From NCBI RefSeq assembly GCF_013170845.1, contig NZ_CP033367.1:992001-1056000 (forward strand): DNA of 64,000 nt. The letters are read 5' to 3'. Origin of the DNA: Mesorhizobium loti R88b (GTDB lineage: Bacteria; Pseudomonadota; Alphaproteobacteria; Rhizobiales; Rhizobiaceae). The notes beneath the pieces are model-generated. The model ran no database searches. It was not told the DNA's origin and was given only the letters and a program-made list of their open reading frames with translations. A program made the translations under genes and the position numbers. Shown here one piece after another: positions 8,544 through 17,751 of the stretch; positions within the stretch are counted from its first letter, which is position 1; the number at the start of each line of letters is the position of its first letter.

Positions 8544-11445
8544 ATGGTTTGGGTCGGAGACTTTGCGCTATCGCTTATGTCTAATTTTGTAAGCTCGGGA
8601 CTTTCCCGTAGTTTCAGTCGAATAGAACGACGTGTTGCGACCCGCAATAGCATTCAGAAGGCTCTTTCAAAAGATTCTTCAAATCCTAAGGTCAAGCTTG
8701 CAAGAAAGGCACTCGACGTCCTTTCAACCGTTGTTGGCAATGACTACAACGACTCATTAATTTCACTTTTCAATAGGCTAATTATCGAAGGTTTTGCTGA
8801 ACAACTAATTGAGTATGTTCTGTCGCCTGTAACTCAGTACACCGAGATAAAGATCCTCTTCCGAACCCGCTACGAGACGGAACTTAAGAAACTCTCAATC
8901 GACGGAGACGGGTTGTTCGAAGCGCTTGTAAAGGCATCTGAACACGTCGCGCTATCAGCATTCCATGACCCGCATCTCGTGAAGCTTCTTGCAGGCTATG
9001 CCAAGCAAAATAACGAACGGCTAGCGTCAATCAGCAAAAACATCAGCGATTTATTGTCATCAAGCGTCCCGCGGAACTATGATGAGAATGCGATAACGGG
9101 CCGTATAGCGAAGGGAATGATGGCCTCAAATCGCGATATAGCTGTTGAAACCAATAGGCGGCGAAAGCGATTTGCTATCGATAAAGTGTTTGTAAAGTCA
9201 CGCCTCTCGCCGCAATTGAAGACTACTCAAACGGGTCTTATTTACACAGTTAACTTCCAGTGATGAGGATATTACCTACTCCGACTTTATCTCTTCCTTT
9301 AAGCGATCTGTGGTGCTTGGCGATCCCGGTGGCGGAAAGTCAACACTTTGTCAGAGCATTTGCTACGACCTATCCAGGGCACATGGGTTGGCCTCGAAGC
9401 ACTCATCACGAACCGACCTTGCGATCCAGATCGCCAAGGTCCCTCTGAGGGTGGTTCTTCGGGAATTTGAAAAATGGCATGAGCGAGATGGTATTGGCAT
9501 ATTCGATTTTATAGTACGGGATACCTCCCAACGCTCCGGCGATGACATGGTAACTCTCAGTTTCTGGCTGAGAACTCAGCTATCAATCGGACAAGTTGTC
9601 ATCGTCTTCGATGGCATAGATGAAATATTGGATGTATCAAGCCGACGCAAATATGTCCAATTGATAGAGGACTTTTCCCGCAGTTGGGAATCCGTTTCAG
9701 TCGTCTGCACGAGCAGGATAGTCGGATATGGCAAGGCACCCCTTTCCGAGGAATTTGAAATTCTTCAACTTAGTCAATTCGACCGCGATGAGGTTAAGCG
9801 TTACACGAAGTCACTCATCTCTCTTATAGAAAACAAGCACCTTGATCAGTGTGAGGATCAGGCGGAACAGTTCATATTACAGACGGATAGCAACGCTAGC
9901 GATCTGCGTAAAAACCCTCTGATGCTCGGACTTATGGTTTGGCTTTTTGTGGCGCAGGGCCACGTGCCGAGGCACAAGGCGGCGATTTATTCAGAATGTG
10001 CAACGCTGATGTTCGAAAAATGGGACCGGGATAGAGGCATACGGGCCGATATACCGGACGATTTCAATCTGATGCAGCTATTTTCAGAGCTTGCAAGTAA
10101 GGTCTTTGGCAATGTGGAACTCGAGAGCGGTGTAACAACAACATGGCTCGACAAGACGATGTTTGAGTTTTTCTCGCGCTGGTATGACGATAACGCTCGG
10201 GCTGGGAATGCGGCGAGGAGGCTAAGGGAGTTTATAACGGGTCGTTCTTGGGTTATGACCGACGTAGGGCCTGAGAGGTATTCATTTACTCATCGAACTT
10301 TTCTTGAGTATTTTTTTGCGAAGTCTATCAGCGATAAATTCGACACGGTAAAGCGAATTTTGTACGAGTTGCGGTCGAAAGTCAGCACGCGTGAATGGGA
10401 CGTCATTTGTCATCTGGCTGTTCAGAATATTTGCTACCAAAATGCTCGAAAGTCGGAAGAATGCGTTGACGTTCTTATCGTCATGCAGGCGAATAGGGCA
10501 ATCGGTTTTGAAAAGAGGCAGAACATACTGGCTTTCCTAGCCAATGCGATAGAATATTTAGTCCTTTCCGATGGTTACGTCCGCAAGGTGTTTCGATTGC
10601 TGATCGAGGCGGCTGATTTAGAAGTTCCATATATTTCATTCCGGTCGGAATCGCCGGCTTTGGTTGCGGCGAAGCTCCGGCCCGGGAATAGGCAGTTGTT
10701 TCTCGAAGAGATGAGTCGAGCTCTCGATCGGGTTATTCAGGGTAAGGATAACGGAAAGATAGGAAGATTTATAGGGTTCCTGCTGGGGGCAAGGAGGGCT
10801 CCAAGGCTTCCGGGATCTGAGCTAGAGGCTATACTTGGAGCATGTCGACTCCAATCGAAGGACCGGCTCAAAAAGGTAAGTATGCAGGACGTAGTTTTGG
10901 CAAGGCAGCTGTTACTTATTTTCCCGGAAATGTTCGACACATATTCTGAAAAATTTGGGGACGCATTAATAGCTGACACCGGCTTCGGTGAATTAGGCTT
11001 ACATGATAACCTATTAATGATGGCTCTCGAGGGTCCCATGTTAAGGGTCGGGTCAGCGTCTAAGGATGATGACATAGGGCCGAAGATATTGCTGATGTTA
11101 GAGCGCCGATTGGCCGATAATAAGCCGTTCCTGATAGGGGCCACAACCGTATCTTTGCCAGAATTTCATGCTGAAACGATATATCGTGCGAAGAGTATGA
11201 GGCACTCCTTGAGTAAGAGGCATCCGTGGGACGCGAGAATGCGGTTCGAGTACTATGTGATGGTGAGCACCGAACTGGCTATCCTTGCTGTTCAAAAGCG
11301 CAATCAAGGGGAGGTAGATCGCTCTATCACGAAACGTCGGAGGGCGTATCCTATGGTACAGCAAGTTGAGCGAGAGAAAACATCAAAGTTATTTGACGAA
11401 TGGGTGGATGGCCAGCGCTCTATATTTAAAATAGTGGCACGCTAG
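8544..11445 (+). pseudogene. NACHT-domain NTPase, split by a +1 frameshift (candidate defence gene)
   Basis: Two adjoining frames together make one NACHT protein of about 965 residues. The first part (8544-9263) is a 239-residue mostly helical N-terminal region. The second frame is open from 9220 and reads LTSSDEDITYSDFISSFKRS just before the P-loop GDPGGGKST, so the P-loop exon lacks its own start and belongs to the upstream frame. Walker B is VIVFDGIDEIL at about residue 352, followed by VCTSRIVGYG, and FTHRTFLEYFFA at 10280-10320 is the conserved post-NACHT helix motif. About 380 helical residues follow. Bacterial NACHT proteins include antiphage NLR-like genes. Base composition is far more AT-rich than the flanks, indicating transfer. 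A two-gene reading or a sequencing error cannot be excluded. Confidence 0.7.
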
Positions 11446-11641
11446 CCAGCCTGCTTTACTAATGGACTTAATAGGGCGAAATCTTCATCCGACAGGTTGT
11501 GACCTTCGATCTCGAGCTACATCCAGCAACATCGACGATGATAGGCCTGTCTGAAGGTGGGTGTGTAAGTTTGACCCGACGTACGGTGCTACATTCAGGA
11601 ACATCACTGCTTAGCATACCCTCTCCTCGGCTTGCCCGGGG

Positions 11642-11812
11642 ATGCGGCTCACCGCGCTCGTGGCCGCCGTGCTGTTTGTCGTTTCGGCTGGCATGATCCT
11701 CTGGGGCGCGCCCTTGCTGCCGATTTCGGCGCCACTGCCCGCCGTAGGTTATCCGTTCCTGGTGCTGACTTTTGTTGGCTGGATCTGGACGTTGGTGAGG
11801 GCTGGGCGATGA
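11642..11812 (+). CDS. small two-helix membrane protein
   Basis: The 56-residue ORF begins MRLTALVAAVLFVVSAGM and has two hydrophobic segments (about residues 4-24 and 35-50), ending WTLVRAGR. It returns to the high-GC codon usage of the host after the AT-rich NACHT region. A GGGG stretch directly before the ATG is a weak ribosome site. Small membrane ORFs of this type are common in Mesorhizobium; no function can be stated. Confidence 0.55.
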   Translation: MRLTALVAAVLFVVSAGMILWGAPLLPISAPLPAVGYPFLVLTFVGWIWTLVRAGR

Positions 11813-11889
11813 GCGGGGGGCGCCTTGTTTCGCGCGTGGGCGCTGCCCCTCATCTGCCTGCCCACCCTCCGCAGCAGTTGCGGAAGGGG

Positions 11890-11955
11890 CCTTTCCTCTC
11901 CCCCGTCGATCGGGGGAGAGGTGTCGAGCGAAGCTCGACGGAGTGGGGGTCGACC
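11890..11955. repeat. palindromic repeat, family A
   Basis: The core CTCTCCCCC-GTCGATC-GGGGGAGAG is followed by a second hairpin TGTCGAGC-GAA-GCTCGACG and GTGGGGGTCGACC. Further copies are at 15379-15443 and, inverted, at 23565-23630. Confidence 0.75.
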
Positions 11956-12027
11956 CTTGGGCGCAAGGCGAGACAATGCCTGCGCCTGGCGCCCCTCCTA
12001 TGACCGTCGCGCTGGTTGCCAGGTGGT

Positions 12028-12090
12028 TCCCCCACTCCGTCTCGGCTTCGCCGAGCCACCTCTCCCCCCTCCGGAGGGAGAGGAAAGGAG
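12028..12090. repeat. palindromic repeat, family B
   Basis: CCCCCACTCCGTCTCGGC-TTC-GCCGAG then CTCTCCCCCCTCC-GGAGGGAGAG. It faces the family A copy at 11890-11955, and the same A/B pairing in the opposite order occurs at 15295-15443. Confidence 0.75.
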
Positions 12091-12210
12091 CCTGGCCGGG
12101 GCCGCGCTGAGGCGGGCAATTGTACGCGCCCGGTCCGCACGCCCCGCATTGACATCGCGCGAATACCAGCGCCTTTGGACCCCGGCCATTGGGGGCTAAG
12201 GGGACTATCC

Positions 12211-12306
12211 ATGAAAAAGATCTATGCAAAGCCGACTCTGAACAGGCGCGAGAAGCTTTCGGCCGTGACGGCGATAGCCTGTCCGGTATCGCAGCCCTGC
12301 AAATAA
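12211..12306 (+). CDS. putative lasso-type RiPP precursor peptide (orphan)
   Basis: A 31-residue peptide: MKKIYAKPTLNRREKLSA then VTAIACPVSQPCK. The N-terminal part carries the leader pattern of lasso-peptide precursors, Y-x2-P-x-L (Tyr5, Pro8, Leu10) followed eight residues later by a Thr at the expected penultimate leader position (Thr18). The remaining tail would be a short core with two cysteines (CPVSQPC). AAGGGGA precedes the ATG by about eight bases and a strong hairpin follows the stop by eight bases, so it looks like a self-contained transcription unit. No maturase, RRE protein or transporter is nearby. The usual leader glycine is replaced. Rhizobial genomes carry similar orphan peptides annotated as putative RiPP precursors. 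Confidence 0.6.
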   Translation: MKKIYAKPTLNRREKLSAVTAIACPVSQPCK

Positions 12307-12314
12307 CAGGCTCC

Positions 12315-12351
12315 GCTTGAAGGCCCGCCCTGCCGGGGCGGGCCTTCAAGC
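12315..12351 (+). terminator. strong hairpin after the RiPP-like peptide gene
   Basis: GCTTGAAGGCCCGCCC and GGGCGGGCCTTCAAGC form a perfect 16-bp stem with a five-base loop, starting eight bases after the stop codon. There is no U-tract, but the stem is symmetrical and may work in both directions or stabilise the short mRNA. Confidence 0.6.
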
Positions 12352-12630
12352 GCTGTCGCTGGACAGCGCCGTCTTCCACGCTACCGGCCTGTCAGCTTTG
12401 TACGAAACCGTACCAACCATCCCGGCTTGGTTGATCGCGCTGCCATCGCCGGTTACAAAAATCGGGCGGCGGACCTTAATCAGGTCGCCAGTGGCCGGCG
12501 CGGGACTCAGGCAATTGTCTTCACCGGCATGCGCGCCGGCCATTTACCAAACCCATGAGTGGACCACAGGCGCCCGCATCGCCCGGCGCACCCCTCGACA
12601 CCTCTCCCGCTTTGCGCTTCACTTGCGCCC

Positions 12631-13146
12631 ATGTCCGCGCCCGTCGAAATCCGCAACAGCGCCGCCAGCAACAGTTTTGCGATCATCGCGCCGTTCATCG
12701 GTGCAGCGGTGGCCGGGGTGCTGGCGTTTCGGGCGCTTTCATCCGACACCGCGCGCGGGCCGGTGTTGCTGCTGATTGTCTTTGCCGTGGGATGCCTTGG
12801 CTGGGGGCTGATCAAGGCGAGCAGCGGGTTCGACAGCGGGGTTCAGGTGGTGTTGGACAGCCAAGGCTTTCGCGACAAGCGCGCCGGCGATGTGCTGGTT
12901 CCCTGGGAGACGGTGCGCAGCGTAGGACTGGTGCATGGCAACCATGGCGGGCCGACGCTGGTGAATTTCGAGCTGACGGGGGAGATGCCCGAGGCGATCA
13001 AATATTCCAACGCCAATGCGCTCAATTTGATGCTGCCGGGGGGTGGGAACATCGTGCATATGGAGATGTCGTCGCTGGATATTTCGGAAGGCGAGATGAT
13101 GGCGGCGATACGGAGATTGGCGCCTGGGGTGAAGGTGGGACGGTAA
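12631..13146 (+). CDS. membrane protein with C-terminal PH-like region
   Basis: The 171-residue protein starts MSAPVEIRNSAASNSF, has two membrane helices (about residues 16-34 and 46-65) and then a soluble domain with VVLDSQGFRDKRAGDVLVPWETV, the pattern of bacterial PH-like (YdbT/STM3941-type) domains where a membrane hairpin is followed by a strand-rich region. Function is unknown. The ATG at 12631 is preferred to an upstream in-frame start because the extra residues are low-complexity Pro/Arg. Confidence 0.7.
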   Translation: MSAPVEIRNSAASNSFAIIAPFIGAAVAGVLAFRALSSDTARGPVLLLIVFAVGCLGWGLIKASSGFDSGVQVVLDSQGFRDKRAGDVLVPWETVRSVGLVHGNHGGPTLVNFELTGEMPEAIKYSNANALNLMLPGGGNIVHMEMSSLDISEGEMMAAIRRLAPGVKVGR

Positions 13147-13185
13147 GCGGCGCCTTGCGTCGCGGAGCAGGGAAGACGAACGTTG

Positions 13186-13368
13186 GCGCTGCCCCTCACC
13201 TGCCTGCCGGCATCCTCTCCCCGTATAGTGACGGGGAGAGGGGTGCTGTCGTCTTGGCTTTCGCCAATCACAAACGTTGCAGAAAAGGCGCCGGCGTTGC
13301 GGCCAGCGTCTTTCTCCCCGTCACTATACGGGGAGAAATGCCCGGCAGGGCAATGAGGGGCGGCGCCG
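13186..13368. repeat. inverted pair of palindromic repeats (family C)
   Basis: GGCGCTGCCCCTCACCTGCC with CTCTCCCCGTATAGTGACGG is followed after about 60 bases by the reverse arrangement TTTCTCCCCGTCACTATACG and GGCAGGGCAATGAGGGGCGG. The element fills the gap between the membrane protein gene and the ABC binding protein gene; I see no ORF here. Confidence 0.7.
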
Positions 13369-13411
13369 ACCTCGGTTTAGGATGCTTTCAACGCGCCTCG
13401 GTCGACGCCTA

Positions 13412-15052
13412 TCAACTCTCCAACCAAACCTTCTCGAAATGCTGCTCCAGCGCCTGGTGCTGCTCACACCCTTCGACGCCCTTGCGATACGTCCGGAAGA
13501 CCGAGCGCCAGTAGGGTTGGATGATGATGCCTGAATCGCGCAAATTCTTCTCGATGCCGGCCATGATCTCCTTGCGCGCCTTGGCGTCCGGGGTGGCCAG
13601 CGCCTTGTCGAGCAGGTCGTCGAACTCCTTGCTGGCATAGGCGCTTTCGTTCCAGGCGGCGCCGGATTTATACGCCAGCGCCAGCACCTGGACGCCGAGC
13701 GGCCGGCCGAGCCATTCGGTGCACGAGAACGGATATTTGCTCCAGTCGTTCCAGAAGGTGGCGGCGGGCAGCACGGTGCGCTTGATCTTGAGGCCGGCCT
13801 CGCGCATCTGCGCCGAGATGGCATCGGCGGTGCTCTTTTGCCATTCGATGTCGACGGAGATGAGCTCGTATTCATGGTCCGCCTTGCCGGAGGCGGCGAG
13901 CAGTTTTTTCGCCTCGTCCACGTCGCGTTTTGCGGGGCCGATATCGGCATATTCGGGGTGCATGGGGCCGACATGGTGGTTGTCGGCGGGCTTGCCGCGG
14001 CCGTCGAGGCCGAGCTTCAGCACGGCGGAATTGTCGACGGCGAGCTGGGCGGCGCGGCGCAGCTTGACGTCGTCATAGGGCGCGTTGCCGATGTTGAAGC
14101 GGGCGACGATGGTGGAGCCGGTGGCGATCTCGGAGTTCTTGAGCCCCATCTTGTCGGTCTGCGAGACGGCATCGGAGGCGGTTTCGTGGTCGGTGTCGAT
14201 CTCGCCGGATTCGAAGGCCGACAGCATGGCGTTGGGGTCGGAGCCGTAGTCGATCCACTGGATGCCATCCAGGTAGAACTCGCCTTTCCACCATGGCTTG
14301 TCCTTGCGCTTCACCTCGGCGCCGGTCTCGGCGTCCCACTTCACCAGCGCGCAGGGGCCCGTGGTGATGGCAAGCGCCTTCATCGGGTCGCCGTCGCCAT
14401 CATAGGAGCGATGCATGATCAAAGCGGGATAGTCGGCCATGCCGGCGATCAGCGAAATGTCCGGCTTCGGCAGGTTCAGCTTGATGGTGTAGTCGTCGAC
14501 CTTTTCGATGCCGCCATCGACGACCTTCTTGGTGTCGGCATTGACCAGCGCGCCCATGCGCGCGGCGACCGAATTGCCGGCAACGCCGGCCTCGCACCAG
14601 CGGGTGAGATTGTGGATGACATCGTCGGCGTTGAAGGTGTCGCCATTCGACCAGGTGATGCCCTTGCGCACATGCAGCGTCAGGGTTTTGGCGTCGTCGC
14701 TCATCTCCCATTTTTCCAAGAGCCAGGGCTCGAACGAGAAATCGGTGTTCCAGCGCACCAGATATTCGTTGCAGTGGCGGGCGACGTTGGACATTTCGAC
14801 GCCGTCGAAGGTACGCGGATCCTTGAAGCCCTTGACGTTCATGGCGACGCGCAACACGCCGCCCTTTTTGGGCTCGGCGGCGCGGGCCGGGGTGGCGCTC
14901 AGGCCGCCCAGGGCCAGCGCGCCGGCGGCGCTGACGCCGAGGCCGGCCATGAGGGCAAGATATTCGCGGCGGTTGATGGCGCCCTTCCTGAAATCGTCGG
15001 CAACGGGCCTGGCTTGCGGATGCAATTTACGATCGGTCAGCATGAATCTCAT
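13412..15052 (-). CDS. peptide/nickel-type ABC transporter substrate-binding protein
   Basis: The 546-residue product starts [13 protein letters not shown] with AAGGGAACG before the ATG. An internal export signal contains [20 protein letters not shown], a twin-arginine-like pattern, and cleavage is likely near ATPARAAEP. The mature protein is an SBP_bac_5 (DppA/OppA) protein: [22 protein letters not shown], and the C-terminal region ends with an extended [23 protein letters not shown]. Such proteins bind peptides, glutathione or other small solutes in the periplasm. No permease or ATPase gene adjoins it, so its transporter partners must be elsewhere. Confidence 0.9.
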   Translation of the reverse strand: MRFMLTDRKLHPQARPVADDFRKGAINRREYLALMAGLGVSAAGALALGGLSATPARAAEPKKGGVLRVAMNVKGFKDPRTFDGVEMSNVARHCNEYLVRWNTDFSFEPWLLEKWEMSDDAKTLTLHVRKGITWSNGDTFNADDVIHNLTRWCEAGVAGNSVAARMGALVNADTKKVVDGGIEKVDDYTIKLNLPKPDISLIAGMADYPALIMHRSYDGDGDPMKALAITTGPCALVKWDAETGAEVKRKDKPWWKGEFYLDGIQWIDYGSDPNAMLSAFESGEIDTDHETASDAVSQTDKMGLKNSEIATGSTIVARFNIGNAPYDDVKLRRAAQLAVDNSAVLKLGLDGRGKPADNHHVGPMHPEYADIGPAKRDVDEAKKLLAASGKADHEYELISVDIEWQKSTADAISAQMREAGLKIKRTVLPAATFWNDWSKYPFSCTEWLGRPLGVQVLALAYKSGAAWNESAYASKEFDDLLDKALATPDAKARKEIMAGIEKNLRDSGIIIQPYWRSVFRTYRKGVEGCEQHQALEQHFEKVWLES

Positions 15053-15294
15053 CGTCGTTCCCTTATCATTGGGCGCCCCGACTGGTCGCGTACGCGGGGG
15101 CGGTTGCGACCGCCGGGACGCCATTGCCTGAGGGCGCAATGATAGGGCTGGGTGACGTTAGGGAGTGTTCTGGAATCCGCAGGAGTTGTGCGGTGCTCCG
15201 CATGGGCTGCAAATGGGTGGTCCAGAATAGCATCGGTCGGATTGCGAGTACGGGCGCTGCGTTTGCCCTGCGGCTTCGCGTTTCACCAGCGGCT

Positions 15295-15358
15295 TCCCCC
15301 ACTCCGTCTCGGCTTCGCCGAGCCACCTCTCCCCCCTCCGGAGGGAGAGGAAGGGAGC
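15295..15358. repeat. palindromic repeat, family B
   Basis: Nearly identical to 12028-12090 (CCCCCACTCCGTCTCGGCTT then CTCTCCCCCCTCCGGAGGGA). Confidence 0.75.
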
Positions 15359-15378
15359 CAGCTGGCACAAGTTCGCGC

Positions 15379-15443
15379 CTTTCCTCTCCCCCGTCGATCG
15401 GGGGAGAGGTGTCGAGCGAAGCTCGACGGAGTGGGGGTCGACC
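15379..15443. repeat. palindromic repeat, family A
   Basis: Nearly identical to 11890-11955. With the family B copy 21 bases upstream it fills most of the 538-base gap between the ABC binding protein and secB; I see no gene in that gap. Confidence 0.75.
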
Positions 15444-15540
15444 CATGGCTGGATCGACGTATTTCAATCGACCAGAACCCTTAAGGCGGCGCCTATGGGG
15501 GCTGTCCCGCCGGCCTTGCTGGACAAGGTCGAACGCCAAT

Positions 15541-15568
15541 AAAAAACCCGGCGCGAGGCCGGGCTTTT
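15541..15568 (-). terminator. intrinsic terminator after secB
   Basis: Reading on the minus strand, CCCGGC-CTCGC-GCCGGG is followed by TTTTTT (the AAAAAA at 15541-15546). It begins 23 bases after the secB stop. Confidence 0.85.
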
Positions 15569-15590
15569 CAGAAACGCTGAGGAGAAGCGA

Positions 15591-16097
15591 TCAGCTCACC
15601 TGGACCTTGGACGACGCGGCCTGGTCCTCGGCGATCTTCTGCTGGAACATCTGCGCGAAATCGATCGGGTCGAGCATCAGCGGCGGGAAGCCGCCATTGC
15701 GGGTTGCCTCGGCGATGATCTGGCGGGCGAAGGGGAACAGCAGGCGCGGGCATTCGATGAACAGGATCGGCAGCATGTGCTCCTGCGGGAAGCCTGTGAT
15801 GGCGAAGACGCCGCCATAGACCAGTTCGACATTGAACAGCACTTCCTGGTCGAAGGAAGCCTTGGCGTTCAGCGTCAGATTGACGTCGAACTGCTTGTCG
15901 GAGAGCGGGTTGGCATTGACGTTGACATTGATGGCGATGCCGGGGGCCTTGTCGCGGCCGCGCAGCGAGTTCGGCGCGCCGGGGCTTTCGAAGGACAGGT
16001 CCTTCACATACTGGGCGAGGACGTTGAGCGACGGCTGTGCCGCAGCGTTGCCGTTGCCGTTGGCCGCGCCGGTCGGCGCGTCATCATTGCTGGCCAT
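15591..16097 (-). CDS. secB: protein-export chaperone SecB
   Basis: SecB binds unfolded precursor proteins and hands them to SecA. The 168-residue product has an Ala/Gly/Asn-rich N-terminal extension ([20 protein letters not shown]), then [20 protein letters not shown] and CP-containing [21 protein letters not shown], the most conserved SecB segment, and [10 protein letters not shown] near the end. The length is normal for alphaproteobacteria. It is convergent with nothing and is followed by its own terminator; fxsA lies upstream on the same strand after 121 bases. Confidence 0.97.
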   Translation of the reverse strand: MASNDDAPTGAANGNGNAAAQPSLNVLAQYVKDLSFESPGAPNSLRGRDKAPGIAINVNVNANPLSDKQFDVNLTLNAKASFDQEVLFNVELVYGGVFAITGFPQEHMLPILFIECPRLLFPFARQIIAEATRNGGFPPLMLDPIDFAQMFQQKIAEDQAASSKVQVS

Positions 16098-16218
16098 GAG
16101 CCGTTTCCTTTTCCCCTGGGCAGCTTTGCTGACCGAATTGAAATCGGGCGTTGGCTAGCATGGTCGGCATGACAAGACAAGGTTTGCCGCCTTGCGACGG
16201 GAGGTGACCCAGACTGTC

Positions 16219-16734
16219 TTAATCGTCCTTGAGACGCCGCCACGGCGAGTTGTGGTCGGGGCCGCGCTTCAGATCGTCCTCACGCGAATAGTCGCCGTCT
16301 TCGAGGTCGATGACCTTGTCGCGGCTCCGGCCGCGAAAGCCGCCGGTCGAGAAATTGGTGGCGACGACGATGCGGCCCTTGAACCGGCTCCAGGCAAAGT
16401 CGCGCACCGGCGGCACGAACAGCAGCAGGCCGATAATATCCGTGATGAAGCCGGGGATGATCAGCAGGATCGCGGCGACCACGATCATGGCGCCGTGCGC
16501 AAGGTGGCGGCTGGGGTTCTGGCCGGCTTCCATCTCGGCACGGATGCGGGCCATGACGCCAAAGCCCTGGTAGCGGAGCAAGAGCACGCCGGCGATGCTG
16601 GACGCCAGCACCAGGCCGACCGTTGCCAGCGCCCCGATCTCACGGCCGACGATGACGAAACCGGCGATTTCCAGCAGCGGAAGCGCGAGGAGAAAGAAGG
16701 GAAGCAGCGAAATACGCAAGTCTTTACCGACCAT
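16219..16734 (-). CDS. fxsA: FxsA family membrane protein
   Basis: The 171-residue protein has the FxsA pattern of three to four hydrophobic segments: ISLLPFFLLALPLLEIAGFVIVG, IGALATVGLVLASSIAGVLLLR and VVAAILLIIPGFITDIIGLLLFVPPVR, the last being the family signature (PGFxTDxxGLLLxxPP). The charged C-terminus faces the cytoplasm. In E. coli FxsA overproduction blocks F-plasmid exclusion of phage T7; the native role is not settled. It is divergent from the timA-like gene, as in other Rhizobiales. Confidence 0.93.
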   Translation of the reverse strand: MVGKDLRISLLPFFLLALPLLEIAGFVIVGREIGALATVGLVLASSIAGVLLLRYQGFGVMARIRAEMEAGQNPSRHLAHGAMIVVAAILLIIPGFITDIIGLLLFVPPVRDFAWSRFKGRIVVATNFSTGGFRGRSRDKVIDLEDGDYSREDDLKRGPDHNSPWRRLKDD

Positions 16735-16917
16735 TCGTTTGTTTTGTCCCGCCGGCAGCCAATCGCCGCTGGCACGGAGGCTGTTAGATAGGTATGCCTG
16801 CCTTTGATTTGAATGATTGCACCTTGCGTTCTATATGCTTTGAATGTTGAACGCTATGTGACCGCGGCCTGTTGGCTGGGCGGTCCGGCCTCGGGCAGGG
16901 ATTGATTGGCGGAAGAT

Positions 16918-17625
16918 ATGGGATTCTTCGACTTCGGCACGATTTTCTTCCTGATCGCGGCGGTGGTGATCTTTTTCCAGCTGCGCAATGTGCTGGGCCG
17001 TCGGACCGGTAGCGAGCGGCCGCCCTTCGACCCCTATACGGCCCCGCGCACCGACAAGGACGCCGCCCAGAAGCCCGAGAATGTCGTTTCGCTGCCGCGC
17101 AAGCGGCTGCCGGGCGAGCCGGCACCGGCCGACACCTATACGGCCATCGACGCCTTCGCCAAGCCCGACACCGACCTCAACAAGGGCCTGCGCGCGATCA
17201 AGGACAACGACCCGTCCTTCGAGCCGAAGGGTTTCGTCGACGGCGCGAAGATGGCCTATGAGATGATCGTCATGGCCTATGCCGATGGCGACCGCAAAAC
17301 GCTGAAGAACCTGTTGTCGCGCGAGGTTTTCGACGGTTTCGTCGCCGCGATCGGCGAACGCGAGGCCAAGGCGGAAAAGATCCAGTCCTCCTTCGTCGGC
17401 ATCGACAAGGCCGACATCGTCTCGGCCGAGATGAAGGGTGGCGAGGCGCATGTGACGCTGCGCATCATCAGCGAGCTGATTTCAGCGACGCGCGACAAGG
17501 CGGGTGCGGTCATCGACGGCGATCCCGAAACCGTGGCCGAGGTCAAGGATGTCTGGACCTTCGCCCGCGACACGCGCTCGCGCGACCCGAACTGGAAGCT
17601 CGTCGCCACCGAAGAAGAAGACTGA
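16918..17625 (+). CDS. timA: Tim44-like domain protein (TimA)
   Basis: The start at ATG 16918 is chosen because GGAAG lies four bases upstream; TTG at 16906 would add four residues. Residues 1-24 are one N-terminal membrane anchor (MGFFDFGTIFFLIAAVVIFF). A linker with FDPYTAPRTDKDA follows, then the Tim44/Mba1 domain from about residue 95: AKMAYEMIVMAYADGDRKTLKNLLSREVFDGF and later DVWTFARDTRSRDPNWKLVATEEE. Bacterial TimA proteins are inner-membrane adaptors related to mitochondrial import factor Tim44. It heads a same-strand run with mltA, smr and an HTH gene. Confidence 0.9.
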   Translation: MGFFDFGTIFFLIAAVVIFFQLRNVLGRRTGSERPPFDPYTAPRTDKDAAQKPENVVSLPRKRLPGEPAPADTYTAIDAFAKPDTDLNKGLRAIKDNDPSFEPKGFVDGAKMAYEMIVMAYADGDRKTLKNLLSREVFDGFVAAIGEREAKAEKIQSSFVGIDKADIVSAEMKGGEAHVTLRIISELISATRDKAGAVIDGDPETVAEVKDVWTFARDTRSRDPNWKLVATEEED

Positions 17626-17629
17626 GTCC

Positions 17630-17735
17630 CGATGCATGTCGCCCAAAAGTGCGAAGCGGTTTTGGGACAACGACTTGCGTCAAAACCAAGACTCGAAGCG
17701 CGTCGCATGACTCTCTTCAAACACGACGCGCTTTA
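17630..17735. repeat. dispersed rhizobial intergenic element
   Basis: GATGCATGTCGCCCAAAAGTGCGAAG... AAACCAAGACTCGAAGCGCGTC belongs to a widespread short element of the type seen again at 22641-22700 and 49784-49834 (core ATGATnCCGAAAAgTG...). It fills the timA-mltA gap. Confidence 0.5.
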
Positions 17736-17751
17736 AAGCGGCGGGGCTCCG

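Noticed and set aside
9260..9448. 62-residue ORF at the NACHT frameshift site
   Set aside because: It is in the third frame, overlaps the P-loop coding sequence and has no recognisable features.
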